Source of the DNA: Timaviella obliquedivisa GSE-PSE-MK23-08B | GTDB taxonomy: Bacteria > Cyanobacteriota > Cyanobacteriia > Elainellales > Elainellaceae | Length of the DNA: 34,212 nt | Reading direction: 5' to 3' | NCBI GenBank assembly: GCA_019358855.1 | Contig: JAHHII010000024.1 | Coordinates: 1-34,212, forward strand | In this document: one piece after another, positions 1 to 7,900 of the stretch | Position numbering within the stretch: the stretch's first letter is position 1 | Layout of the letters: every line of letters starts with the position of its first letter | Made by a program: the position numbers and the translations under genes | Notes under the pieces: generated by a model | What the model was told of the DNA's origin: nothing | What the model saw: only the letters and a program-made list of their open reading frames with translations | The model's database searches: none

Positions 1-1
1 G

Positions 2-127
2 TTGGGAATTGACCATAGGGCTTTTTTGAATTCGGCTAGTCGCTGTGAGGCGAAAGCAGCTTTAGCTTTGGTTCAAAAAAAAGTGACAACTGACAAATTT
101 TCATCAGTTTTGCGATCGCTTTTGTGA
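2..127 (+). CDS. Possible C-terminal tail of a truncated gene (5' end outside window)
   Basis: Reading from base 2, a frame stays open for 41 codons to a TGA at 125-127. It encodes a mixed hydrophilic/helical tail with a Cys (SRCEAKAALALVQKK region) and ends within a HIP1 octamer. I recognise no family. An open frame of this length is not unlikely by chance, so the only support is ordinary-looking codon use and its position at the window edge. It may equally be non-coding. Confidence 0.25.
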   Translation: MGIDHRAFLNSASRCEAKAALALVQKKVTTDKFSSVLRSLL

Positions 128-294
128 GCCATCCAAAAATAGTACGGACAGAGAAGCTGTCTCAGGGAACTCAACGACCATGAAATGAGAAACTCTGAAC
201 AGAAAACAGTGAAAAATATGAACCCCACAGGTTACCAAGCTTACGGTTACGGGGAAAGATACTAAATGGGTTCCGTAGCAAACTACTGTTTCTT

Positions 295-1407
295 GTGTCT
301 AATCTAATTAGTTTAAGGAAATCGGCTGAACATTGGCATTTTGAGAATGAAGCCAACTTTGAAATGTTTGTGCGTTCTCACTTACTGACACTCTTTGGAC
401 TCTCCATCCTGAAGCAGCAATATACGGTCGAGGGGCAAGTCTGTGACCTCCTAGCGGTCAATGCAAATCAACAATTGACTATCCCGGAACTCAAAAATGT
501 CGAAGATCGATACCTGGTTCAACAAATTACCCGATATTTCGATGCGATGCAACGGATTCAACCTTTTCCAGATCAGGTTGATTACAGCCAACCCATTCGT
601 CTGATTGCGATCGCCCCCGCTTTTCACCGAGACAATCAGATTGATCACCAGTACAACTATCTAGACATCGAATTCTGGCAGTTTAAAGTTCTAGAACGAG
701 CCAATCAGATCTACTTGCGACTGAGCAATCTAGACACACAACAACAGGTGCAAGTCAAAATTCCCTATGAAGAGAGGACTGAGGCGGTCAATATTCCTAA
801 CCCGCCCAAAAGTTTTCTCAATCTCATCGCTCCCTGTTGTACTTCAGAGCAACACAGTTTTTTGCAATCGCGCGATCGTTTCTTACGATTCGATACTCGT
901 ATGCAGGAGACGGTGAGGAGCGGCAGTGTGATGTATGGCAAAAGTAAATCTAAACCCTGCGCCGAATTCCGTTGGGATCGTTCGCGCGCTTGTGTAGTGC
1001 TGTACCTGTGGCTCCCTCACGTTTTATCCGGCAGTCAAACCCGGCAAGGCGTGGCTCGAATGCGGATCTGGACAGACTGGCAAATGGTTTCAGATCTAGG
1101 TCATGTGCCTCAAGGTAATGGCAGAAAAATTTCGGTGAGCGAATGGCAAGCAGGAAAAATCCGTCCTCTTAGTAAATTACTCCCGGCTAAAGCAGAAAAC
1201 CGCCAGCGCTTCTTTAATAGTCCTCAGTATCGTCGAGAATACATCGGACAATACCACAATATAGGAGCCAATCCTCATTATCGAGCTGGGCTAGCTCTAC
1301 GGTTTGAAAACTATGCCAAATGGATTGACCAGCCCAAGCTACACCCTTCTCTAGAAGGCGTTGTCCAGTTAGCATTAGAGACTTGGCTCCAGCGGCTCTC
1401 AAAGTAA
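295..1407 (+). CDS. NucS/DUF91-like endonuclease family protein
   Basis: A 370-residue protein whose N-terminal part resembles the RecB-like nuclease fold of endonuclease NucS (DUF91). The visible nuclease signature is an Asp at about residue 51 (QVCDLLAV), then an E-x-K at 65-67 (PELKN) and a Gln-rich helix (VQQITRYFDAM, 75-85), in the order of a PD-(D/E)xK active site. The C-terminal half (about 180-370) is rich in Arg, Trp and Tyr and has no motif I can name; a nucleic-acid-binding role is only a guess. The start is GTG at 295 without a clear Shine-Dalgarno; an in-frame ATG at 364 would cut into the conserved N-terminus, so GTG is preferred. It stands alone, with no partner gene on the same strand nearby. 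Substrate and biological role are unknown. Confidence 0.7.
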   Translation: MSNLISLRKSAEHWHFENEANFEMFVRSHLLTLFGLSILKQQYTVEGQVCDLLAVNANQQLTIPELKNVEDRYLVQQITRYFDAMQRIQPFPDQVDYSQPIRLIAIAPAFHRDNQIDHQYNYLDIEFWQFKVLERANQIYLRLSNLDTQQQVQVKIPYEERTEAVNIPNPPKSFLNLIAPCCTSEQHSFLQSRDRFLRFDTRMQETVRSGSVMYGKSKSKPCAEFRWDRSRACVVLYLWLPHVLSGSQTRQGVARMRIWTDWQMVSDLGHVPQGNGRKISVSEWQAGKIRPLSKLLPAKAENRQRFFNSPQYRREYIGQYHNIGANPHYRAGLALRFENYAKWIDQPKLHPSLEGVVQLALETWLQRLSK

Positions 1408-1668
1408 TTCAACAGATGACGTGCTGGAAAAAATCAGGTTTAGTACTGATCCGCACAAGCTTGAAGCCTTTATTGGCTCCCTACAAAGTTGCAAGAGCTA
1501 ATTTAACTATGACCTGAATCATTCAGGGACACAATCCTGCACTCCGTGAAGTGATGTAACAGTTCACTAAGCTCCTCACAAAGTCAGGGAATTCTCACCT
1601 GCGGTGCACTTTAACGAGTAGGGCTGCATCTACTAGTCCCAGTTCCCCGTGTACCGATTTGATTAGGA
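1408..1668. other. Gene-free stretch with a short perfect palindrome
   Basis: No convincing reading frame on either strand. It contains a perfect inverted repeat CCTGAAT-C-ATTCAGG at 1513-1527 and a weaker GTGA/TCAC stem near 1549-1567. The palindrome could be an operator or part of a bidirectional terminator between the convergent nuclease and isomerase genes, but no T-tract follows it. Confidence 0.4.
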
Positions 1669-2505
1669 TTAAATGAACTGGTCAGCAGAATGAATCGGCT
1701 CACTTAAGCAAAGATCAATCACTAAAGACTGCATCTTGTTCGACAACCACTGCTGGAAGATCTCGTCTTGTAACTGTTGGGCAGTAGCATAATCTAACGT
1801 GGCTGGAAGCATCTTCTCGACTCGAATCAGGCACCAACAGTCACCATCGCAGGCAATTGGTCCAATGATCTCTCCAACTTCAGCAGCATATACATCGATC
1901 GCAATTGTTTGTTGAATCTGCAATCGGCTGACTGCACCCATCATGCCATTCGTAGCACCATCTTCACTTTGAGAATACGTTTGCGCTAGTCCCTCGAAAC
2001 TGCCACTTTCTTCAACAATTTGAATTTTCAACTCTTCGGCTAGGTCTTGGGAAGCGACAACAATCCGAGAAAGAACAACTTGATCGAGCAAGAGTTTATT
2101 TTCAATGAAGTGCTGTAATAGCTGCGGTTGTGCTAACTGCACCTTAAACTTCTCTAACTTTAGATTAAGCGCAATTTGTTCACGGAAGATCGACTCATCC
2201 CATCCTTTGCTCTTTAACCAGCTCTGAAAATTTCGGAGTTCGGTTAAGCCGTTTTGCTGTTGAAAGGTTACGATCGCCTCCTCAATAGCTGAAGCCTGAA
2301 TCTCGAGGTCAGAGCGTTGTTGAAACTCCTGCTCAAGGAGATATTGAGTTGCGATTTCTTCCAAAAATAGAGATAATTTGCCAGAGTTTCGCAAGCTCTG
2401 GAGTGCTTGCTGAAAGGAAATGGGATGATTGGCGATCGCCAGTACTGAAGGGGGAGAAGCAAGGGTGAGGGCAGACTGTTCTGGTAACTGTAGTAAATTT
2501 GACAT
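1669..2505 (-). CDS. PpiC-type (parvulin) peptidylprolyl isomerase
   Basis: 278 residues. A helical SurA-like N-terminal region (about 25-130) is followed by a parvulin/rotamase domain at about 139-232. Supporting stretches are VVLSRIVVASQDLAEEL, the loop FEGLAQTYSQSEDGATNG and the final strands around GDCWCLIRVE. Parvulins catalyse cis-trans isomerisation of X-Pro bonds and act as folding chaperones. No signal peptide is visible, so a cytoplasmic or leaderless role is likely. In cyanobacteria similar leaderless PpiC proteins often sit beside peptide-export genes (family knowledge); no ABC exporter is in this window. It lies 141 bp downstream of the 203-residue gene on the same strand, so the two may share a transcript and that protein is a candidate client. 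Start is ATG at 2505 with no strong Shine-Dalgarno. Confidence 0.8.
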   Translation of the reverse strand: MSNLLQLPEQSALTLASPPSVLAIANHPISFQQALQSLRNSGKLSLFLEEIATQYLLEQEFQQRSDLEIQASAIEEAIVTFQQQNGLTELRNFQSWLKSKGWDESIFREQIALNLKLEKFKVQLAQPQLLQHFIENKLLLDQVVLSRIVVASQDLAEELKIQIVEESGSFEGLAQTYSQSEDGATNGMMGAVSRLQIQQTIAIDVYAAEVGEIIGPIACDGDCWCLIRVEKMLPATLDYATAQQLQDEIFQQWLSNKMQSLVIDLCLSEPIHSADQFI

Positions 2506-2646
2506 GGTTTTGCCGAAGAAATATGGGACTGTGATTAGAGGCTGTGATTAGATGAAGCGACGGCAACGAATGTCTTGATGATTAATAGGCTAGTTGTTGC
2601 GACATCCGTTGCTAGCCGCAAAGTATTACAGGTATTTAATTCTGCT

Positions 2647-3258
2647 CTAGGCGATTCTAACCACTGCCATATCCAACGTGACTGTTCGATCAGTGTTTGA
2701 GCCAAAAGAGGTGCCGTTAACAACAGCCGCATTAATTAACACAGTCTGTTGAGCAACTCTGGCTCGGAAACCGCTCCCTGATCTGTAGAAGCTACCTTGA
2801 ACACTGGCAAAGTTTCTAGAGGTTGTCATGCTTGAACTTCTAGAGCCAGAAAAACTCAGCCCGTTATTGGTCTGCTGATATCTCCCTACGATTGGAAATA
2901 GATCAGTTCGGGCAATGGTTCCTAAACCTGCCGGGGTAAACCGAAATGCCCCGTTGCTGAAAAACTCCCAGGCACTGCCATTGTGCATTTGCTGAACACC
3001 CGTGGTGTTCCGAGTACCATTTCCTGTAACTCGAAGCACAGAGGGACTACGTCCTTGAAACACAGCAAGGCGAGTAACGCTTGCTGCTTTAGAAGTCATT
3101 GAATTCTCAGAACTGACGCTTGATCGATTGTGAAGTCGCACTGTTTTTTGATTCAAGCTGCTGCCTTCTGAAAAAAGCTCTGTTGGCAGATTGATTGTAT
3201 TCCGTAGGGGTGAGCTAGCAGAATTTAACGAATGAGATGAGCGAGTTAGGGTTGTCAT
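2647..3258 (-). CDS. Hypothetical 203-residue protein, Ser/Thr/Asn-rich with predicted beta-rich C-terminus
   Basis: I do not recognise a family. The first ~65 residues are low-complexity and polar (many Ser, Asn, Thr) with no hydrophobic signal sequence. Residues ~70-203 look like a run of beta strands separated by Gly/Asn turns (WEFFSNGAFRFTPAG, GRYQQTNNGLSFSG, VQGSFYRSGSGFRARV), in the style of a small barrel or calycin-like fold. There is no Cys. It precedes the PpiC isomerase on the same strand, which suggests an isomerase client or leaderless secreted substrate (inference only). The upstream gap, shared with the divergent subtilase, holds one copy of the 18-bp dyad described at 3434. 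Confidence 0.6.
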   Translation of the reverse strand: MTTLTRSSHSLNSASSPLRNTINLPTELFSEGSSLNQKTVRLHNRSSVSSENSMTSKAASVTRLAVFQGRSPSVLRVTGNGTRNTTGVQQMHNGSAWEFFSNGAFRFTPAGLGTIARTDLFPIVGRYQQTNNGLSFSGSRSSSMTTSRNFASVQGSFYRSGSGFRARVAQQTVLINAAVVNGTSFGSNTDRTVTLDMAVVRIA

Positions 3259-3423
3259 AATAATCTCTAAATAATGAACGCTTAAGCAAACACTCAGTAT
3301 GATTGAAAATCAGGAAGCTGAATCGATTCGCTTACTGCCTATCGTAAAGATCAGATGCAATCAGCGCACCCATCCTTTCAGCAAAGAGAGTTGCGCTATT
3401 TGACACGGCTCGTAACGCCGTCT

Positions 3424-3461
3424 GGCTATGCCAATTACCGAAAACTGCAAGGAGCATAGCC
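3424..3461. repeat. Inverted repeat GGCTATGC/GCATAGCC in the divergent promoter region
   Basis: Perfect 8-bp arms at 3424-3431 and 3454-3461 enclose 22 bp that contain the dyad at 3434-3451. Both sides also carry CCAATT just after the arm. It lies in the 318-bp gap (3259-3576) between the minus-strand 203-residue gene and the plus-strand subtilase. It could form a cruciform or RNA hairpin, or be a composite operator. I see nothing else gene-like in this gap. Confidence 0.5.
3434..3451. promoter_or_regulatory. Dyad operator candidate, copy 1
   Basis: The sequence ATTACCG-AAAA-CTGCAAG matches the consensus ATTGCAG-AAAA-CTGCAAT derived from five intergenic copies in this window. The right half-site is intact except for its last base. 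It sits 182 bp before the 203-residue gene and about 125 bp before the subtilase start, inside the loop of a larger inverted repeat. Confidence 0.5.
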
Positions 3462-3576
3462 AATTTCTATACTTACTGTTTCCTGCTTGAGTAAGCAAGT
3501 GATCAGAGAGTCGTAATGTATTGCTATTTGTATTCCTCTATTGTTTGGAACATATTCTTCTGTTAGGTAACGGCTC

Positions 3577-4962
3577 ATGTTTGACCCGACAACATCCCAT
3601 TCCAATCAACCTGATGCTTCAACGATCGATCGCCTCTTCAATGAAGCTCATAAGGGTATCAGCAGTTTTGCAGACGGAGAAAATACCTATGCCATTCCGG
3701 TTCATCGAATAGAACTGGCATTGAAATCAGACAAAGACATCACTTTGAATCTGAAGAGGGGAAAAATCCATCCAGAGTTTGAACAATCTGATTATTTGAC
3801 TGAAGACTGTTTAAAGCTATTGAAATCTACCCAATCTTCGACCTCTTTCAATGAAAAACATCTCAAGGTAAAGAAAAATGGTAAAGCTGTCTCAAGGGGC
3901 AATCGGGATTTTCTAACTGGGCTGAGCGCCACTCAACCCCTTGTAGCAAACCCAAAAAATGCCTCACTATCAAGCTCTTCTTTTAACTCAGCCTATGGCT
4001 ATGGGCTGGTGAATGCAGCTAGAGCCGTTGCCTGGTCAGCCGGGTATTATCCCCATGCTTTATCCGAAGTGGCAGATTTGGGCGGGTTTAACTGGAACAA
4101 CGATTTAGTCAAGGCACCCGAAGCGTGGTTATGGGGAGCTAAGGGACAAGGAATTAAGGTGGCAGTCATTGATTCGGGTGTGGATATTAATCACCCCGAT
4201 CTAAACGGTAGTATTTGGCGTAATACCAGAGAAATTGCTGGAGATGGAATTGATAACGATCGCAATGGCTACGTAGATGATATCTACGGCTGGAATTTTG
4301 GGATAGGTCAGAATAACAATAACGTTTTGCCAGGAACAAACGATCCAGGACAAGTACATGGCACTCATGTTGCTGGAACGATCGCAGCAATGGAAAACAG
4401 CTTTGGGGTAACGGGTGTTGCTCCTGAAGCTAAAATCATGGCGATTCGGATGGGAAATATTCAAACGAATAGAAATGGAACTACAAGCTTTACTAATTCA
4501 GGAAGCCTCGCAGAGGCCATTCGCTATGCGGTTAATAATGGGGCTAAAGTCATTAATATGAGCCTCTCATTTCCAGAAACTCCAGAGATTGTCAGTGCTC
4601 TAGTCTATGCGGCGAACAATAATGTGATCACGGTCAGTTCTTCAGGAAACAATCAGGCTGCATCTCCTATTTTTCCTGCTAAATACGCGACTGCCTATGG
4701 CATTGCTGTAGGGGCAATTGATACCAATGGAAGAGTTGCTAGTTTCTCTAACGGTGCAGGTCAAAATAGCCGCACCCAATTTGTAGTCGCACCGGGAGTT
4801 GATATCTGGTCTACAACTCCTAATCATAACTATGCCAAGATGAACGGCACCTCAATGGCAGCGCCTCATGTGGCGGGAGTCATAGCCCTAATGCTCAGCG
4901 CTAATCCTAATTTAACCTACGCTCAGATTAGATATATTTTGACTGCTTCGGCGACAGGCTGA
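3577..4962 (+). CDS. Subtilisin-like serine protease (S8 family), no signal peptide
   Basis: 461 residues with a complete S8 catalytic set: Asp199 (VAVIDSGVD), His261 (HGTHVAG), the oxyanion Asn358 (SSGNN) and Ser426 (NGTSMAAPHVAG). An insert at about 221-240 (DGIDNDRNGYVDDIYGWNF) is the Asp/Asn-rich, probably Ca-binding loop common in cyanobacterial subtilases. Residues 1-135 form a polar N-terminal extension or propeptide. The stretch YGYGLVNAARAVA (140-152) just before the protease domain is a usual feature of cyanobacterial members. No hydrophobic signal sequence is seen, so export, if any, is non-classical. The protein stops soon after the Ser motif, so it lacks any C-terminal accessory domain. 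ATG at 3577 follows an AGGT-like site. It converges on the exoprotein gene, with 24 bp between stops; processing of surface proteins is possible but unproven. Confidence 0.9.
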   Translation: MFDPTTSHSNQPDASTIDRLFNEAHKGISSFADGENTYAIPVHRIELALKSDKDITLNLKRGKIHPEFEQSDYLTEDCLKLLKSTQSSTSFNEKHLKVKKNGKAVSRGNRDFLTGLSATQPLVANPKNASLSSSSFNSAYGYGLVNAARAVAWSAGYYPHALSEVADLGGFNWNNDLVKAPEAWLWGAKGQGIKVAVIDSGVDINHPDLNGSIWRNTREIAGDGIDNDRNGYVDDIYGWNFGIGQNNNNVLPGTNDPGQVHGTHVAGTIAAMENSFGVTGVAPEAKIMAIRMGNIQTNRNGTTSFTNSGSLAEAIRYAVNNGAKVINMSLSFPETPEIVSALVYAANNNVITVSSSGNNQAASPIFPAKYATAYGIAVGAIDTNGRVASFSNGAGQNSRTQFVVAPGVDIWSTTPNHNYAKMNGTSMAAPHVAGVIALMLSANPNLTYAQIRYILTASATG

Positions 4963-4986
4963 GATTTTACCGAGGTTAAACCTGCG

Positions 4987-7900
4987 CTAGCTTCCAGTTG
5001 TTGAACACTCGCGTCCCATGACTAATCGACCACCGGAGAGCCGATATACTCCCTGCGGTTCAACGATCGCATCACCCATTTGCCAGGGGCGATTGCCTCT
5101 AGATTCGCTTTCAGGAACAGATTGGATAGTCCCGGTAGGATAGGCAGATTGACTGGCGTTGCCAGGGCGTTCGGGTAAGCCGCCAGGGCCAGTGACGGTA
5201 AAGCTTCCTTGTTGGCGATCGCGCACAATACAGCTATTAGCAAGTAAAGTTTCAGGGTCGGTAGCGTTGTCAGACAAATCAGCCAGACTATTCTGAATGA
5301 AGCTGACATCGGGAGTAGTGACAATACCAGATTGTACACCGCTAGCATCGACATCAACGCGATCGCTGGTACTTCCGGTTTCTGGGGTGTTGGGCTGGTA
5401 GCCATCCCCAAAAAATGCCGGAGTATTAAAGGTAATATTGCCGCCTTGCCCTTCAGGGGCGCTCGTGACAATATCGCTATCATCGAAGGCAACGACTGAG
5501 TTAGCGGTCAGAGCAATGTTGCCGCCCCTGCCTTCCCCGCGATCGACCTGTGTGCGGATATCGCTGTTACCTTGAAGTTGGACGGTTCCAGCAGCGATCG
5601 CCACGTTGCCACTGGATGAATTGTTAGAGCGGGTTTCGATTGTGCTATTGTTGGCGGCGATCGAGTCGCTAGCATTAATGTCAATGTTACCTGCTCGTCC
5701 TGGGGCTGCGGTACGGGCGGTGATGCGGGCATTTTCTAGGTTGAGTGTATCGCTGGTTAGGTTGATGTTGCCCCCGCGTCCTATAGCTCCTTCCTGAACG
5801 GCAGTAGAGATGGTGCTGCCATCTTCTACGGTAACGTTCTCTGCGTTGCGAACAGTAATGTTACCTGCATTGCCTTGCCCTTGGGTATTGGCGGTAATGC
5901 GGGCGTTATTAGTCAAGGTAAGTGTATTGGTATTAAGGGTGATATTGCTGCGTCGATTATTACGTGAGTTGGCGGATTGAGGGACAACACCATCATCCTC
6001 AATTCGGGTTGTAATTCTGCTGTTGTCGAGGGAAACAGAATTAGCGTTGGGGACAATAACATTGCCCGATCGCCCGTTGCCATCAGTTGCCGCAGAGATT
6101 AAGGAGTTGCCTTGTAAAGAAAGTTCGGGAGTGTTGAGGCGAATGGTACGAGCGTTGCCCGTTGCGTCTTCCCTAACACGGTTGGTAATACGGCTCTGGT
6201 TGCGGAGATTGATGTCACGGGTGGCGTTGAGGTTGATGGTTCCGGTGTTGCCTTGCCCACTGGTGCTGGAAGTAATATCTGAATTGTTTAACTGGAGCCG
6301 AGCAGTTTCAATATCAATGTTGCCACCTCGACCTATCCCGGTTGTCCCTACTTCCGTGGAAATGATGCTGTTACGATTGAGGTTAACCTGATTAGCATCT
6401 TGCACCGTAATATTGCCTGCTCGACCCTGCCCTTGAGTCCTGGCGGTGATGTTGGCGCGATCGAGGTTGAGCCTGTCAGTTCGTAGGGTGATATTGCCAC
6501 CTCTACCGATCGCTCCATCATTCACGGTAGAGGAAATGGTAGAGCGATCGAGATTGATAGCGTTAGCATCGCGGATGGTGATGTTTCCAGCGTTGCCTCG
6601 ACCGGATGTACTGGCGGTGATTTCTGCACCGTTAGTTAAGGAGAGGCGATCGGTTTGTAGATTGATGTTGCTTGGTGGTTCGGCTGCGGCTCCAACATTG
6701 ACGGCTGTAGAGATTGAACCGTTATCTAAAATGACTGAATTTGCTCCTTGCACTCGAATACTTCCTGCGCTACCCGTTCCAGACGTGGAAGCAGATATTC
6801 GACCTCCGTTTCTAACGTTTAATTGAGCGGTTTCAATGTTGATGTCCCCACCTCGTCCGGTGGCTCCTTGATTAACATTTGCTCCTAAAAAGCTTTCTGC
6901 CCCAATATTCGCGGGTGTGCCGACAATCTCTACGGAGTCGCGTGCATAGATGCTTAACTGTCCTGCGTTTCCTTGTCCAGAGGTATTTGCAGATATTTGT
7001 CCACCGTTAATGCTTAAACGATTGGCTCTGATGGTGGCATCTCCTCCATCACCCACAGGTGGAATTGTCTGCTGAGGTTCAGCCTCAACACCAGCGAGTA
7101 TTCCTGTTGGAGAGGAATTAGGTTCGTCTGTATCTCGCACATCAACTTCGTTAGCTTGAATTAATAATTGCCCTGCTCTGCCATTACCGAATGTAGTAAC
7201 TTGAATCTGGCTACCATCGTTGATATTCAGGTGTCCTGTCGTAATCGTTACTTGACCGCCCTTCCCTGAAGCACCAGGTCTAACTCGTGCAAATAAACCT
7301 CCAGCAGAAGCACGATTTCCATTTGAGCCAGGAGCTTCCCCTGTAAGCGTAATTGAGTCTAAAGCGCGAATTGTTAAATTTCCAGCATCGCCCTGACCGC
7401 TGGTTGATGCAGCAATTCGTCCTCCTTGCACAATCAAACGATTGGTCTCAATAGTCACATCACCTCCTCGACCTGTTGCTTCAGAATAAACAAGAGCAGA
7501 AATTAGACTAGAATTTCCTGTTACTGCCGTTGTATCTACTACTTCAACTGAATCACGAGCCTGGATCAAAATCCTGCCCGCATTTCCCTGACCTCTCGTA
7601 TCTGCTGATATCTGACCGCCCCTTACACTGACTCGGTTAGCATGAATTGTTAAATTACCTTGTCCTCCTCGCGGCAACTCAGTGTTACGGGGATCTAAAC
7701 CAGATCCAACAAATATACCTGTTGTGAAATCATTGAATTGATCAGTCTCAAAAACTTCTACGTCGTTGGCATTGATAAGAACAGCGCCTGCATCACCATT
7801 TCCAAACGTGATTGCTTGAGCTTTACTGCCATCGCTAATGCTTAAGCGTCCTGTTTCGATTCTTAAATTTCCCCCTTGTCCTGTTGCATTGGGATTGACT

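Noticed and set aside
2535-2732. A 65-codon minus-strand frame between the isomerase and the 203-residue gene
   Set aside because: It overlaps the end of the 203-residue gene, has no start signal and no recognisable feature.
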